Source: Herbaspirillum rhizosphaerae (GTDB taxonomy: Bacteria > Pseudomonadota > Gammaproteobacteria > Burkholderiales > Burkholderiaceae_D). From it: 64,000 nucleotides of DNA. Where the stretch lies: the NCBI RefSeq assembly GCF_001189965.1, contig NZ_LFLU01000018.1, positions 40,188 through 104,187 on the forward strand, written 5' to 3'. The position numbers and the translations under genes are program-made. The notes under the pieces are model-generated. The model saw nothing but the letters and a program-made list of their open reading frames with translations, ran no database searches and had not been told where the DNA came from. Shown one piece after another: positions 1 through 10,879 of this stretch (position 1 is its first letter; each line of letters starts with the position of its first letter).

Positions 1-1006
1 GCTGAACAACCTTGTTAGGCGCGACGTTCTTGTTGGTCCAGTCCATTTCGGAAACGTGCACCAGGCCTTCGATACCTTGCTCGACTTCGACGAATGCGCC
101 GTAGTCGGTCAGGTTGGTGACCTTACCGAACAGGCGTGTGCCTTGTGGGTAACGACGGGACAGACCTGTCCACGGGTCGTCGCCCAGTTGCTTGACGCCC
201 AGCGAAACGCGGTTCTTCTCTTGATCGTACTTGAGGACCTTGGCAGTGATCTCTTGACCGACTGTGAGCACTTCCGATGGGTGACGCACACGACGCCATG
301 CCAGATCGGTGATGTGCAACAGGCCGTCGATACCGCCCAGATCCACGAACGCGCCGTAGTCGGTGATGTTCTTGACGACACCGGTAACCACAGTGCCTTC
401 TTTCAGGGTTTCCATCAGCTTTTGACGCTCTTCGCCCATCGATGCTTCGATGACGGCGCGACGCGACAACACGACGTTGTTGCGCTTGCGATCCAGCTTG
501 ATAACCTTGAATTCCAGGGTCTTGCCTTCGAAAGGCGTTGTATCCTTGACCGGACGTGTATCCACCAGCGAACCTGGCAGGAAGGCACGAATACCGTTGG
601 TCAGAACGGTCAGGCCGCCCTTGACCTTGCCATTGACAGTACCAACGACGATCTCGCCGGACTCCATCGCTTTTTCGAGCGAGAGCCACGATGCCAGACG
701 CTTGGCCTTGTCACGCGACAGGATAGTGTCGCCGAAACCGTTTTCCAGCGATTCGATCGCGACGGAGATGAAATCGCCGACGTTGACTTCGAGTTCGCCG
801 TTGTCATTTTTGAATTCTTCGATAGGAATGAAGGCTTCGGACTTCAGGCCGGCGTTGACGATAACGAAGTTATGGTCGAGGCGGACGACTTCAGCCGAAA
901 TGACTTCACCAGAACGCATGTCTTGACGTGACAGCGATTCTTCAAACAGCGCTGCAAATGCATCAGCGCCAGCGGCTCCAGGAGCCAGGACAGTAGTGGT
1001 AGACAT
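1..1006 (-). CDS. rpsA: 30S ribosomal protein S1 (3' end outside window)
   Basis: The first 335 residues of ribosomal protein S1 are visible; the gene runs off the left edge (S1 is usually about 560 residues). The protein begins [17 protein letters not shown] and contains successive S1/OB-fold repeats; the last visible repeat contains [14 protein letters not shown], a hallmark of the third S1 domain. S1 brings mRNA to the 30S subunit and helps unfold structured leaders. The ATG at 1004-1006 is preceded by a pyrimidine-rich stretch (ACCTTTCTTAAATCT) with no Shine-Dalgarno sequence. In enterobacteria the rpsA initiation region is also SD-poor and is autoregulated by S1. It is the last gene of the gyrA-to-rpsA supraoperon. 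Confidence 0.97.
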   Translation of the reverse strand, partial: MSTTTVLAPGAAGADAFAALFEESLSRQDMRSGEVISAEVVRLDHNFVIVNAGLKSEAFIPIEEFKNDNGELEVNVGDFISVAIESLENGFGDTILSRDKAKRLASWLSLEKAMESGEIVVGTVNGKVKGGLTVLTNGIRAFLPGSLVDTRPVKDTTPFEGKTLEFKVIKLDRKRNNVVLSRRAVIEASMGEERQKLMETLKEGTVVTGVVKNITDYGAFVDLGGIDGLLHITDLAWRRVRHPSEVLTVGQEITAKVLKYDQEKNRVSLGVKQLGDDPWTGLSRRYPQGTRLFGKVTNLTDYGAFVEVEQGIEGLVHVSEMDWTNKNVAPNKVVQ

Positions 1007-1191
1007 AGATTTAAGAAAGGTGTTGGCCAGTATCCGGTCGCGATTTGCAGAAATCAAACTGCTGACGATGCACGCAAAGGGCGATGAATATTGGGTTTAG
1101 GTTTATCAACACTCGCCGGACTTTGCATCTGGCGAGCACCAATGGCATTGCAAAACAACAAATAAAACAGCAACAACTGCTAATAAAACGC

Positions 1192-1854
1192 TTATAAAGC
1201 CGCGTACCAGCTGAGCACCTGCTTGACCGCCGCATCGGCTGTCATGTCGGAAGTATCCAGTAGATATGCCCCTTCCGCCGGCTTGAGAGGCGCCGACGCA
1301 CGATTCATGTCCCGTGCATCACGCTCCCTCAAATCCTTCGAGAGGTCTTCCATATTAGCAGGAAAACCCTTGTCAATCAATTGCTTATAGCGTCTTTGCG
1401 CCCTGGCTTCCACGCTGGCGGTCAAAAAGACCTTCAACGGGGCATGCGGGAAGATCACCGTACCCATGTCGCGACCGTCGGCAACCAGGCCGGGCGCCTT
1501 GCGAAAACCCAGCTGCAAGCCATACAAAGCATGGCGAACCGTTGATAAAACAGCAATTTTTGAAGCTGTATTGCCGACTTCTTCCGCCCGGATTGCCTGC
1601 GTGACATCTTCGTTGGCGAGAAAGATATGGCCGCCGTCGAAATGGCAATTCAGATGCTCGGCGCTCTTGGCCAGGGCGTGTTCGTCATTCATCGCCACGC
1701 CGCGACGGATCGCGGACAAGGCAGTCAGACGATACAAGGCGCCCGAATCCAGATAGTGGAAGCCGAGATGTTGCGCTACTTTTTGCGCCACCGTACCTTT
1801 GCCCGATGCAGTCGGGCCGTCGATGGCAATGACGGGAATAGTTGCCGCGTTCAT
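1192..1854 (-). CDS. cmk: Cytidylate kinase
   Basis: Cytosolic (d)CMP kinase of 220 residues, phosphorylating CMP/dCMP with ATP in pyrimidine salvage. The P-loop GPTASGKGT is at residues 13-21, and the CMP-binding signature [21 protein letters not shown] lies in the middle, followed by the LID-type segment with RDxRDxxR ([10 protein letters not shown]). Length and start ([16 protein letters not shown]) fit the family. It lies between aroA (44 bp upstream) and rpsA (185 bp downstream), the classical aroA-cmk-rpsA order. The larger gap to rpsA probably carries an extra rpsA promoter. Confidence 0.97.
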   Translation of the reverse strand: MNAATIPVIAIDGPTASGKGTVAQKVAQHLGFHYLDSGALYRLTALSAIRRGVAMNDEHALAKSAEHLNCHFDGGHIFLANEDVTQAIRAEEVGNTASKIAVLSTVRHALYGLQLGFRKAPGLVADGRDMGTVIFPHAPLKVFLTASVEARAQRRYKQLIDKGFPANMEDLSKDLRERDARDMNRASAPLKPAEGAYLLDTSDMTADAAVKQVLSWYAAL

Positions 1855-1898
1855 GGGAATCCCCGTTTATCAGTGAAATCAGTAAAAACTCTGGCCGA

Positions 1899-3230
1899 TC
1901 AAATCAGTGTCTGCTCGGCAATATGCTCGAACACCCGAAAGTAGTCCGGGAACGTCTTGGCCACGCATTTCGGATCGTTGATGCGCACGCGGGTGCCCTG
2001 GCGCGCGGCGCCATCAAGCGAGGCCAGCGAGAAACACATCGCCATGCGATGGTCGTCGTAAGTATCGATGGTCGCAGGGGTCAGTTGCGCGGGCGGCGTC
2101 ACGCTCAGATAGTCTTCCCCCTCTTCCACGGTCGCGCCGAGCTTGCGCAATTCGGTCGCCATGGCAGCCAGACGGTCGGTTTCCTTGACGCGCCAGCTGG
2201 CGATATTGCGCAGGACGCTGGTGCCGTCTGCGTACAAGGCCGCCACTGCGATCGTCATGGCGGCGTCGGGAATGTGGTTGAAGTCGGTATCGATGGCTTT
2301 CAACACGCCATTGGATGAGGCCTCGATCCAGTTATCGCCCATGGTGATGGTCGCGCCCATCTGGCGCAAGGCCTCGACAAAGCGCACGTCCCCCTGGATG
2401 CTGTCCTTGCCGACGCCTTCCACCCGGATCGGTCCGCCGGCAATCGCGCCGGCCGCCAGGAAGTAGGACGCGGAAGACGCATCACCTTCGACATGGATGA
2501 CGTCCGGACTCTGATAATGCTGGCCGGCCGCCACCGTGAACGATTGCCAGCCGTCGCGCTGCACCTCGATGCCGAAACGGCGCATCAGGTTCAGGGTAAT
2601 TTCGATGTAAGGCTTGGAAATCAGCTCGCCGACGACTTCAATGGTCATCGGCTCGCTCTTGGCCATCAAGGGTGCCGCCATCAGCAGCGCCGTCAGGAAT
2701 TGACTCGACACGTTGCCGCGCACCTTCATGCGATGCGCATTGAGCATGCCGCGGCGGATATGCAGGGGTGGATAGCCGGCATTGCCGGTGTATTCGATCT
2801 GCATGCCGACGTCGTTCAGGGCATCGACCAGATCGCCGATCGGACGCTCATGCATGCGCGCCACGCCGTGCAAGGTGTAGTCGCCGCCGATGACCGCAAG
2901 CGCCGCCGTCAGCGGACGAATCGCGGTGCCGGCATTACCCATGAACAAATCCGCCTGGTGCACCGGCAACACGCCGTCCACGCCATGCACGATGTAATCC
3001 TGCGTGCCGTCGACCTGCTCCCATTTGACGCCCAGCTGCTGCAAGGCCATCAGCATCACCAGCGTATCGTCGGAGGCCAGCAGATCCATGATTTTCGTCG
3101 TACCGCGCGACAAGGCCGCCAGCAGCAGGATGCGGTTGGAGATGCTCTTGGAGCCCGGCAACTTGACCGTACCTTGTACGTGGGCGACAGGCGCCAGATC
3201 GATGTGATGTGGATAGGAAGCTTGCTTCAT
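1899..3230 (-). CDS. aroA: 3-phosphoshikimate 1-carboxyvinyltransferase (EPSP synthase)
   Basis: Sixth step of the shikimate pathway: transfers enolpyruvyl from PEP to shikimate-3-phosphate. The protein has 443 residues, normal for class I EPSP synthase. The PEP/glyphosate-site motif NAGTAIRPL is near residue 98, with [10 protein letters not shown] near the N-terminus (shikimate-3-phosphate lysine) and DDHRMAM near the C-terminus. Class I would usually show G-T-A-x-R-P-L here, so glyphosate sensitivity is predicted. It sits between tyrA (109 bp gap) and cmk, so aroA is not fused to tyrA as it is in pseudomonads. Confidence 0.97.
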   Translation of the reverse strand: MKQASYPHHIDLAPVAHVQGTVKLPGSKSISNRILLLAALSRGTTKIMDLLASDDTLVMLMALQQLGVKWEQVDGTQDYIVHGVDGVLPVHQADLFMGNAGTAIRPLTAALAVIGGDYTLHGVARMHERPIGDLVDALNDVGMQIEYTGNAGYPPLHIRRGMLNAHRMKVRGNVSSQFLTALLMAAPLMAKSEPMTIEVVGELISKPYIEITLNLMRRFGIEVQRDGWQSFTVAAGQHYQSPDVIHVEGDASSASYFLAAGAIAGGPIRVEGVGKDSIQGDVRFVEALRQMGATITMGDNWIEASSNGVLKAIDTDFNHIPDAAMTIAVAALYADGTSVLRNIASWRVKETDRLAAMATELRKLGATVEEGEDYLSVTPPAQLTPATIDTYDDHRMAMCFSLASLDGAARQGTRVRINDPKCVAKTFPDYFRVFEHIAEQTLI

Positions 3231-3339
3231 CGGAATTCGTGGTTCACAAGGTTAATAGCGGATTAATAACAGGCTGATAGCAGACTGACAGCGAAAATAC
3301 TTCGGCTCGGCGATGGCGGAAAGACAGCTAGCCAACGGC

Positions 3340-4236
3340 TTAATCGCCGCCCTCTTTACTTTGCCGCTCGGCCGTTTCGATCGCTACAGACCAATTGTGC
3401 CGTGCCTGCTGGGCATTTGCGTAAATTTTTTCCAGGCCGTCGCTGTCGCGCTCGACCAGCATCTTGCGCATGCGGATCAGCTGGACCAGATAAGCGTCTA
3501 GCTCGTGCAGCAAAGCGGCGCGATTGGCGAGCGAAATATCGCGCCACATTTCCGGCGAGGAACCGGCGATGCGCGTGAAATCGCGGAAGCCGCTGGCGGC
3601 GTACTGAAACAGAATCGGCGCATGCGGCTTCGACGCGATGTCGTCCACCAGCGCGTAGGCCAGCAAGTGCGGCAAGTGACTGACCGACGCAAAGACGGCG
3701 TCGTGCTCCTGCGGAGTCAGGCGATGAATCAGCGCCCCGCAGGCCTGCCAGGCTTGCGCCACACGATCGATATCCTGTTCGGTGTTTTCCGGCAAGGAAG
3801 TAATCACCGTTTTCTTGCCCACGTACAGATCGTCCAAGGCCGCATCCGGACCGTTTTGTTCACGTCCGGCGATCGGATGCCCCGGCACGAATTGCGCGAT
3901 CTTGTCGCCCAGGGCTTCGCGCGCGGCGGCAACGACATCGGCCTTGGTGCTGCCGGCATCCGTGACGACGGTGCCCGGCTGCAGATGCGGCGCAATGCTT
4001 GCCAGAATCGCACCGGTCTGAGCAACCGGCGCCGCCAGCATGATCAGGTCCGCACCTTGCACGGCATCGGCGACATCGGTGCTGAGTTCATCGATGATGC
4101 CCAGTTCCTTTGCGCGCGCCAGCGATGCTTCCGTACGACCGACACCGACCACGCGCTCTACGGCGCCGGCTTTTTTCAATGCCAGTGCAAACGAACCGCC
4201 GATCAGGCCGACGCCAAAGACAACTATTTTCTTCAC
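3340..4236 (-). CDS. tyrA: Prephenate dehydrogenase
   Basis: A 298-residue TyrA converting prephenate (or arogenate) to the tyrosine precursor with NAD(P)+. The N-terminal Rossmann fold has GVGLIGGSFALALK (residues 8-21), and the substrate region contains PGHPIAGREQNGPDAAL and SHLPHLLAYAL. There is no fused chorismate mutase, ACT or aroA domain, so it is a stand-alone catalytic core. Its start is 12 bp after the hisC stop, so the two are probably translationally linked. Specificity for prephenate versus arogenate and the cofactor cannot be settled from sequence alone. Confidence 0.95.
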   Translation of the reverse strand: MKKIVVFGVGLIGGSFALALKKAGAVERVVGVGRTEASLARAKELGIIDELSTDVADAVQGADLIMLAAPVAQTGAILASIAPHLQPGTVVTDAGSTKADVVAAAREALGDKIAQFVPGHPIAGREQNGPDAALDDLYVGKKTVITSLPENTEQDIDRVAQAWQACGALIHRLTPQEHDAVFASVSHLPHLLAYALVDDIASKPHAPILFQYAASGFRDFTRIAGSSPEMWRDISLANRAALLHELDAYLVQLIRMRKMLVERDSDGLEKIYANAQQARHNWSVAIETAERQSKEGGD

Positions 4237-4248
4237 TATGTTCAGCCT

Positions 4249-5355
4249 TCAGCCCAGAACGACTTTCAATGCGTCGATAAACGCAGCATTTTCTTCCGGC
4301 AGGCCGATGGTGATGCGCAGCCATTGCGGCAAGCCGTAGTTGCCGACCGGGCGCACGATGATGCCCTTCTTCAGCAATGCCAGGTTGACGCGCGCACCGG
4401 CGCCCTCGTCATCGCCCACCTTGACCAGCACGAAGTTGCCGTACGACGGCACGTACTTCAAGCCCAGCGCGTCGAATGCAGCGATCAGTTGCTGGTAGCC
4501 CTGCGCATTGATCTCGGCGCTCTTTTGCAAGAATGCCTTGTCGTTAAGTGCAGCAACCGCAGCCGCCTGCGCCAGCGAATTGACGTTGAACGGTTGGCGG
4601 ATGCGGTTGAGCAAATCGGTCACGCCCGGCTGCGCAATCGCAAAACCGACACGCAGACCGGCCAGCCCGTAAGCCTTGGACATGGTGCGCGAGACGATCA
4701 GATTCGGATAAGTGCGCACCCAGTCGGTCGACTCATATTGCAAATCGGCGGACAGGTATTCGTTGTAGGCTTCGTCGATCACCACCACGACATGTTGCGG
4801 CACCGCCTTGAGGAAAGCATCCAGCTCCGCCGGCGGCAGGAAGGTGCCGGTCGGATTGTTCGGATTGGCGATATAGATCAGGCGCGTATCGTCGGCGATG
4901 GCCGCCGCCATGGCTTGCAAGTCGTGACCGAAATCCTTGGCCTTGACCTCAATCGCGCGTGCGCCAACGGCTTGTGTCGCCAGCGCATAGACCAGGAAAC
5001 CGTATTGCGCGTAGACCACCGACTGTGTCGGCTGCACGAAGGCATGCGCCGCCAGTTCCAGGATGTCGTTGCTGCCGTTGCCGAGCGTGATCCAGTCTTG
5101 CGGGACGTTGTACTTGGCGCTGATGGCGGCCTTCAGGTCGAAGCCGTTGGCATCGGGATAGCGGCCGATATCGGCGACGGCCTTCTGCATGGCCAGCTTG
5201 GCCGACTCCGGCATGCCCAACGGGTTTTCGTTGGATGCCAGCTTGATGATCTTGCTCTCTTCCAGGCCGAACTCGCGCGCAACTTCGGCGATCGGTTTGC
5301 CTGCTTGATACGGCGCGAGCGCGCGCACGTAATCCGGACCAAATTGTGTGGACAT
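4249..5355 (-). CDS. hisC: Histidinol-phosphate/aromatic aminotransferase
   Basis: PLP-dependent fold-type I aminotransferase of 368 residues. The PLP lysine lies in VSRTMSKAYGLAGLRVG, with NPNNPTG and DEAYNEY motifs upstream. Its place between pheA and tyrA, away from the his operon, matches the hisHb/hisC2 paralogue of the betaproteobacterial supraoperon. It probably transaminates aromatic keto acids as well as imidazole-acetol phosphate. That functional bias is an inference from context; by sequence it is a standard HisC. Confidence 0.93.
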   Translation of the reverse strand: MSTQFGPDYVRALAPYQAGKPIAEVAREFGLEESKIIKLASNENPLGMPESAKLAMQKAVADIGRYPDANGFDLKAAISAKYNVPQDWITLGNGSNDILELAAHAFVQPTQSVVYAQYGFLVYALATQAVGARAIEVKAKDFGHDLQAMAAAIADDTRLIYIANPNNPTGTFLPPAELDAFLKAVPQHVVVVIDEAYNEYLSADLQYESTDWVRTYPNLIVSRTMSKAYGLAGLRVGFAIAQPGVTDLLNRIRQPFNVNSLAQAAAVAALNDKAFLQKSAEINAQGYQQLIAAFDALGLKYVPSYGNFVLVKVGDDEGAGARVNLALLKKGIIVRPVGNYGLPQWLRITIGLPEENAAFIDALKVVLG

Positions 5356-5373
5356 GATGAACCTTCGTATGAC

Positions 5374-6447
5374 TTAAACGGTGAAAGGATAAGAGCCCAG
5401 CAGCTTGAAGAAAGCAGCGTTCTCTTTTAATTCGGCCAGCGCCTTGGCGACTTTTTCGTCTTGCTCATGGCCTTCAAGGTCGACGTAGAAATAATATTCC
5501 CACGCCCCCATGCGCGCCGGACGCGACTCGAAGCGCGTCATCGACACGCCATGTTTTGCCAGCGGCGCCAGCAGGTTGTAGACCGCGCCGGCCTTGTTCG
5601 GCACCGACAGCACGATAGAGGTCTGGTCGCGCCCCGACGGCGCAGTTTGCAGACGGCCGATCACCGCAAAGCGCGTGCGGTTGTGCGGATCGTCCTGGAT
5701 ATGCGCGTTGACGGTTTGCAGGCTGTATTTCTGCCCGGCGATCTCGCCGGCGATGGCGGCTACGGTGACATCTTCGCCGGCCATGCGCGCCGCTTCGGCA
5801 TTCGATGCCACGGCCTGGCGCTCGATCGATGGGTAGTTCTGATTCAGCCACGCATTGCACTGCGCCAGCGCCTGCGAATGCGCACAGATGCGCGTGATGC
5901 CTTGCATGCCGCCGTCCTTGGTCATCAGGCTGTGATGCACCGGGATCGAAATTTCACCGCTGATACGCAGCGTGGTTTGCAGCAGCAGATCCAGCGTGCG
6001 GTTGATCACGCCTTCGGAAGAATTCTCGATCGGCACCACGCCGAAATCGGCAGTGCCGGCTTCAGCGTCGCGGAACACTTCGTCAATGGAAACGCAAGGC
6101 AAGCCCTCGACGGCGTGGCCGAATTGCTGATACACGGCTTGTTCGCTGAAGGTGCCTTCCGGGCCGAGATAGGCGACCACGACGCGCTTTTCCAGCGCGC
6201 GGCAAGCCGACATGACTTCGCGGAAAATGGTCTGGATGTCAGAGCCCAGCAACGGGCCGGGATTGCGCTCGGCCGCCTTGCGCAACACCTGCGCTTCTCG
6301 CTCGGGACGGAACACCGGCGCATTGGTCTCGGCCTTCACATGGCCGACCTCCTGCGCAACGCGGGCGCGCTGGTTCAGCAAATCGAGGATTTGCGCATCG
6401 ATAGCGTCGATTTTCTGACGCAGGGGTAAGAGTTTATCGTCACTCAT
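5374..6447 (-). CDS. pheA: Bifunctional chorismate mutase/prephenate dehydratase
   Basis: P-protein of 357 residues. An AroQ chorismate mutase domain occupies about residues 1-90 (LLPLRQKIDAIDAQILDLLNQRA). The prephenate dehydratase domain follows at about 92-270 (AYLGPEGTFSEQA; NRTRFAVIG). A C-terminal ACT domain contains the phenylalanine-binding ESRP motif (MTRFESRPARMGAWEYYFYVD). It makes phenylpyruvate and is expected to be feedback-inhibited by phenylalanine. It lies 167 bp after serC and 18 bp before hisC. Confidence 0.97.
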   Translation of the reverse strand: MSDDKLLPLRQKIDAIDAQILDLLNQRARVAQEVGHVKAETNAPVFRPEREAQVLRKAAERNPGPLLGSDIQTIFREVMSACRALEKRVVVAYLGPEGTFSEQAVYQQFGHAVEGLPCVSIDEVFRDAEAGTADFGVVPIENSSEGVINRTLDLLLQTTLRISGEISIPVHHSLMTKDGGMQGITRICAHSQALAQCNAWLNQNYPSIERQAVASNAEAARMAGEDVTVAAIAGEIAGQKYSLQTVNAHIQDDPHNRTRFAVIGRLQTAPSGRDQTSIVLSVPNKAGAVYNLLAPLAKHGVSMTRFESRPARMGAWEYYFYVDLEGHEQDEKVAKALAELKENAAFFKLLGSYPFTV

Positions 6448-6614
6448 AGAGGTCTTTCTGATTCAGTCTTATTCCGGCCGTTACAGGAAACGTTTTTCCA
6501 TCCGGCTCTCGGAGAGCGGCTGACAAAGCGCCGGTGGCAAGGCGCGCCGACGCAGACAGTGCGCTAGCACGGCAAGGAGGCGCAACGCCGCCAGCGGTGC
6601 TTTGCCAGTCGCTC

Positions 6615-7712
6615 TCAGCCGTGAGTTTGTTCGAAGTCGCGGAGATACGTCACCAGCGCCTCAACACCTTCAATCGGCATCGCGTTGTAGATCGATGCGC
6701 GCATGCCGCCGACCGACTTGTGGCCTTTCAGCTGCAGCAGACCGCGCTCTTTGGCGCCGGTCAGGAATGTCTCGTTCAATGTCTCGTCATGCAGGAAAAA
6801 CGGCGCGTTCATGCGCGAGCGGCAGTCCCTGGCAATGCGGGTTTTATAAAATTCAGTGCTATCCAGATAGTTGTACAGCAAGTCCGCCTTGGCGATATTG
6901 CGGCGCTCCATCTCGGCCACGCCGCCCTGGCGCTTGAGCCACTGGAACACCAGGCCGGCGATGTAAATCGCGTAGGTCGGCGGCGTGTTGTACATGGAGT
7001 CGTTGTCGGCGACGATTTTCCAGTTGAAAGCGGAAGGACAGATCGGCAAGGCATGGCCCAGCAGGTCTTCGCGCACGATGACGATGGTCAGGCCGGCCGG
7101 ACCGATATTCTTTTGCGCACCGCCGTAGATGACCCCATATTTGGAAACATCCACCGCGCGCGACAGAATGTGCGACGACATGTCGGCGACGATAGGCGCA
7201 TTGTCGGTATCGGCAGCAACGTCAGGCGTGAACTGGTACTCGACGCCGTCGATGGTTTCGTTGGTGCACAGGTGAACGTAGGCGGCATCGCGCGACAGCT
7301 TCCACGACTCGCGCGCCGGAATGCTGGCGAACTTCTCCGCCTCGGACGATGCGGCGACATTGACCTCGCAATAACGGCGCGCTTCCTTGATCGACTTGGT
7401 CGACCACGAACCGGTGTTGACGTAATCGGCAACGCCGGTCTTGCCGCGCAGCGCCGCCAGATTCATCGGGATGATGGCGTTCTCGGCGATGGCGCCGCCT
7501 TGCAGGAACAGGATCTTGTAATCGGATGGAACCGCAAACAGCTCGCGCATATCGCGCAATGCTGCTTCGATGATCGACATGTATTCCTTGCCGCGATGGC
7601 TCATTTCCATCACGGACATGCCGCTGCCGTGCCAGTCCAGCATTTCATCGGCAGCTTGCTGCAATACTTCTTTCGGCAATACGGCCGGGCCAGCGGAAAA
7701 ATTGTAGACCAT
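6615..7712 (-). CDS. serC: Phosphoserine aminotransferase
   Basis: PLP enzyme (365 residues) transaminating 3-phosphohydroxypyruvate in serine synthesis and acting in the pyridoxal pathway. The N-terminus [17 protein letters not shown] is the family signature, and the PLP lysine is in [17 protein letters not shown]. The frame stays open 27 codons further upstream, but that extension is hydrophobic and lacks family similarity, so the ATG at 7710-7712 was chosen. No strong ribosome binding site is seen. It lies between gyrA and pheA, as in the conserved supraoperon. Confidence 0.96.
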   Translation of the reverse strand: MVYNFSAGPAVLPKEVLQQAADEMLDWHGSGMSVMEMSHRGKEYMSIIEAALRDMRELFAVPSDYKILFLQGGAIAENAIIPMNLAALRGKTGVADYVNTGSWSTKSIKEARRYCEVNVAASSEAEKFASIPARESWKLSRDAAYVHLCTNETIDGVEYQFTPDVAADTDNAPIVADMSSHILSRAVDVSKYGVIYGGAQKNIGPAGLTIVIVREDLLGHALPICPSAFNWKIVADNDSMYNTPPTYAIYIAGLVFQWLKRQGGVAEMERRNIAKADLLYNYLDSTEFYKTRIARDCRSRMNAPFFLHDETLNETFLTGAKERGLLQLKGHKSVGGMRASIYNAMPIEGVEALVTYLRDFEQTHG

Positions 7713-7831
7713 GATCCAGGATAAAAATAAAGAAAAGACGAAGCAACGATACAAGAACGCAAGCAGGAAAGACAGGAACAGAAAGCCCGGCAAACAGGCG
7801 GAACAAACAAAACAATAAGTGCGGCAGGATG

Positions 7832-7860
7832 AAAATGACCGGCCATCAGCCGGTCATTTT
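7832..7860 (-). terminator. Hairpin terminator after gyrA
   Basis: A perfect 12-bp inverted repeat (AAAATGACCGGC / GCCGGTCATTTT) around a 5-nt loop lies 14 nt beyond the gyrA stop. On the minus strand the stem ends in TTTTC. It separates gyrA from serC, so the downstream genes probably also have their own promoter. Confidence 0.7.
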
Positions 7861-7874
7861 CTGTTCAGCCCGGC

Positions 7875-10547
7875 TTATTCCGCAGGTGCGTCGCCTTCGC
7901 CGGCAGCAGCATCGCCACCTTCGGAACCAACAGCACCTTCGACATCGTCTTCAGCCTTGTCTTCTTCGGCATCGGACTCGACCACACGCTGCAAACCGCT
8001 CAGCTTGGTGCCGTCTTCCACTGCGATCAGCGTCACGCCTTGCGTTGCGCGACCCATTTCACGGATTTCCGCGACGCGGGTACGGATCAGCACGCCGCCG
8101 GTGGTAATCAGCATGATTTCATCGCTGGCTTCCACCAGTGTTGCCGCAACTACCTTGCCGTTGCGCTCGCTGGTCTGGATGGCGATCATGCCCTTGGTGC
8201 CGCGGCCGTGACGGGTGTATTCCGTGATCGGCGTACGTTTGCCGAAGCCGTTTTCGGTTGCCGTCAGAACGGACTGCTGTTCGTTTTCGGCGACCAACAG
8301 GGCGATGACCTGCTGACCGTCTTCCAAGTTCATGCCGCGCACGCCGCGCGCCGTGCGGCCCATCGGACGCACGTCGTTTTCGTCAAAGCGCACGGCCTTG
8401 CCGGAATCGGAGAACAGCATGACGTCGTGCTGACCGTCAGTCAGCGCAGCGCCGATCAGGAAGTCGCCCTCGTCGAGGTCGACCGCGATGATGCCGGCCT
8501 TGCGCGGATTGCTGAAGTCGGACAGCGGCGTCTTCTTGACGGTGCCGAGGCTGGTCGACATGAAGACGTAACGGTCTTCAGGGAAAGTACGATTCTCGCC
8601 GGAAACCGGCAAGATGACCGTGATCTTTTCGCCGTCTTGCAGCGGGAACATGTTGACGATAGGCTTGCCGCGCGAATTGCGCGAGCCTTGCGGCACTTCC
8701 CACACCTTCAGCCAGTACATGCGGCCGCGGTTGGAGAAGCACAGGATGTAGTCATGCGTGTTGGCGATGAACAGCTGGTCGATCCAGTCGTCGTCCTTGG
8801 TCGCCATGGCTTGCTTGCCGCGGCCGCCGCGTTTTTGCGCGCGGTATTCGGAAACCGGTTGCGACTTCATGTAGCCGGTGTGCGACAAGGTCACGACCAG
8901 GTCTTGCGGCGTGATCAGGTCTTCGGTGCCGAGGTCGGTAGCGTTGAGTTCGATGGTCGAACGGCGCTCGTCCTTGGCGCCGATGCCGAAGTCGTTCTTG
9001 GCGGCGTTCAGTTCGTCGGTGATGATTGCAGTAACGCGAGCCGGCTTGGACAGAATGTCCAGCAAGTCGGCGATCTGCTCCATGACTTCCTTGTACTCGT
9101 TGACGATCTTGTCCTGCTCCAGACCGGTCAGACGCTGCAGACGCATTTGCAGGATTTCCTGCGCCTGATCGTCGGACAGCTTGTACAGGCCGTCGTTCTG
9201 GATACCGTAGTGCGTCGGCAGATTTTCCGGACGGAAGGCGTTGATGCCGCCGGTGTTTTCTGCGCCGGTACGCGCCAGCATCTCGCGCACCATGGACGAA
9301 TCCCAGGCGCGCGCCATCAGTTCGGTCTTCGCGACCGGCGGCGTCGGCGCCGCACGGATGATAGCGATGAAGTCGTCGATGTTAGCCAGCGCAACGGCCA
9401 GGCCTTCCAGCACGTGACCACGTTCGCGCGCCTTGCGCAGTTCGAAAATGGTGCGGCGGGTAACGACTTCACGGCGGTGCGACAGGAAGCATTCCAGCAT
9501 CTGCTTCAGGTTCAGCAGCTTGGGCTGGCGATCGACCAGCGCCACCATGTTCATGCCGAAGGTGTCTTGCAGCTGCGTCTGCTTGTACAGATTGTTCAGC
9601 ACGACCTCAGGCACTTCGCCGCGCTTGAGTTCGATGACCACGCGCATGCCGGACTTGTCGGACTCGTCGCGCAGATCGGAAATACCGTCCAGCTTCTTGT
9701 CGCGCACCAGTTCGGCGATACGTTCCAGCAGCGCCTTCTTGTTGACCTGATACGGCAGCTCGTCGACGATGATCGCCGTACGGCCTTCGCGGCCGAATTC
9801 TTCGAAGTGCGTCTTGGCGCGCATGACCACCCGACCGCGGCCGGTGCGATAACCGTCGCGCACGCCGGAGACGCCGTAGATGATGCCGCCGGTCGGGAAG
9901 TCCGGCGCGGGGATCAGCTCGATCAGTTCATCCACCGTGCAATTGGCATTCGACAACACGTGCAGCGCACCGTTGATGACTTCGGTGATGTTGTGCGGAG
10001 GAATGTTGGTCGCCATACCCACCGCGATACCGGACGAACCGTTAATCAGCAGATTGGGGATGCGAGTCGGCAGAACCGAAGGTTCTTTTTCCTTGCCGTC
10101 GTAGTTGGGATCGAAATCGACGGTTTCTTTTTCGATGTCGGCCAGCAGCTCGTTGGCGATCTTGTCGAGGCGACACTCGGTGTAACGCATCGCCGCCGCG
10201 CCGTCGCCGTCGATCGAACCGAAGTTGCCCTGGCCGTCGACCAGCATGTAGCGCAGCGAAAAGTCCTGCGCCATACGCACCAGCGTGTCGTAAATCGAAG
10301 CGTCGCCGTGCGGGTGATACTTACCCATGACTTCACCGACCACACGCGCACACTTCACGAACGGGCGGTTCCAGACGTTGTTCATCTCGTGCATGGCAAA
10401 CAGCACGCGGCGGTGCACCGGCTTCAAGCCGTCACGCACGTCCGGCAGAGCACGGCCCACGATCACGCTCATCGCGTAGTCGAGGTAGCTCTTGCGCATC
10501 TCTTCTTCAAGGGAAATGGGGATGGTTTCTTTGGCGAATTGATCCAT
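7875..10547 (-). CDS. gyrA: DNA gyrase subunit A
   Basis: Type II topoisomerase breakage-reunion subunit, 890 residues from the ATG at 10545-10547; a TTG two codons upstream is possible but less likely. The catalytic tyrosine is Tyr122 in AAMRYTE. The GyrA-box QKRGGRGKQ precedes the C-terminal DNA-wrapping beta-pinwheel, and the tail is acidic ([15 protein letters not shown]). The quinolone-determining region reads [11 protein letters not shown], with Ala at position 83 (E. coli numbering, no offset), Ser84 and Asp87. E. coli has Ser83. It heads the supraoperon, with a terminator directly behind it. Confidence 0.98.
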   Translation of the reverse strand: MDQFAKETIPISLEEEMRKSYLDYAMSVIVGRALPDVRDGLKPVHRRVLFAMHEMNNVWNRPFVKCARVVGEVMGKYHPHGDASIYDTLVRMAQDFSLRYMLVDGQGNFGSIDGDGAAAMRYTECRLDKIANELLADIEKETVDFDPNYDGKEKEPSVLPTRIPNLLINGSSGIAVGMATNIPPHNITEVINGALHVLSNANCTVDELIELIPAPDFPTGGIIYGVSGVRDGYRTGRGRVVMRAKTHFEEFGREGRTAIIVDELPYQVNKKALLERIAELVRDKKLDGISDLRDESDKSGMRVVIELKRGEVPEVVLNNLYKQTQLQDTFGMNMVALVDRQPKLLNLKQMLECFLSHRREVVTRRTIFELRKARERGHVLEGLAVALANIDDFIAIIRAAPTPPVAKTELMARAWDSSMVREMLARTGAENTGGINAFRPENLPTHYGIQNDGLYKLSDDQAQEILQMRLQRLTGLEQDKIVNEYKEVMEQIADLLDILSKPARVTAIITDELNAAKNDFGIGAKDERRSTIELNATDLGTEDLITPQDLVVTLSHTGYMKSQPVSEYRAQKRGGRGKQAMATKDDDWIDQLFIANTHDYILCFSNRGRMYWLKVWEVPQGSRNSRGKPIVNMFPLQDGEKITVILPVSGENRTFPEDRYVFMSTSLGTVKKTPLSDFSNPRKAGIIAVDLDEGDFLIGAALTDGQHDVMLFSDSGKAVRFDENDVRPMGRTARGVRGMNLEDGQQVIALLVAENEQQSVLTATENGFGKRTPITEYTRHGRGTKGMIAIQTSERNGKVVAATLVEASDEIMLITTGGVLIRTRVAEIREMGRATQGVTLIAVEDGTKLSGLQRVVESDAEEDKAEDDVEGAVGSEGGDAAAGEGDAPAE

Positions 10548-10879
10548 TGGCAAGTCGGAAGGTATTGATCTTGGTTGTTAAATCAGGCCCGCAACAGCAT
10601 GCTGGAAACGTCCACAGCGGGTAGCGACTTTAAACCAAGCATTCTAGCACGGCGAGCCCTGTTGCCACGGGTTTTAGCTCTGGAGCAATATGCAGCCGCC
10701 GGCATAAACAGTTGGAGGCAAGGCGGCAATTATGATTAAAATGCGAGCCTTCCCTGAAAAAATTGCAAATCCGAAGCAAGAGGCATTTTTTCTTTGCGGC
10801 AAAATCGGCCCTTGCCAGCGCCTTTTGCAGCCAATCCCAACCTAATCCGCCTCGCCACTGCTTCAACATACTAATTAAT
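10548..10879. other. Divergent intergenic region gyrA / OmpA-like gene
   Basis: This 332-bp stretch must hold the gyrA promoter (minus) and that of the OmpA-like gene (plus). No reading frame in it looks real. An A/T-rich block (TTAATTAGTATGTTG around 10863-10877, minus sense) lies next to the OmpA-like start. No convincing -35/-10 pair can be named for either gene. Confidence 0.4.

Noticed and set aside
3505..5430. A 641-codon plus-strand frame opposite tyrA and hisC
   Set aside because: Antisense shadow spanning two unrelated genes; no ribosome binding site and no recognisable domain.
8040..10568. An 842-codon open frame on the plus strand opposite gyrA
   Set aside because: It is the antisense shadow of gyrA; high-G/C codon use keeps the opposite frame open. 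Its product is His/Arg/Gln-rich low-complexity sequence with no family features.
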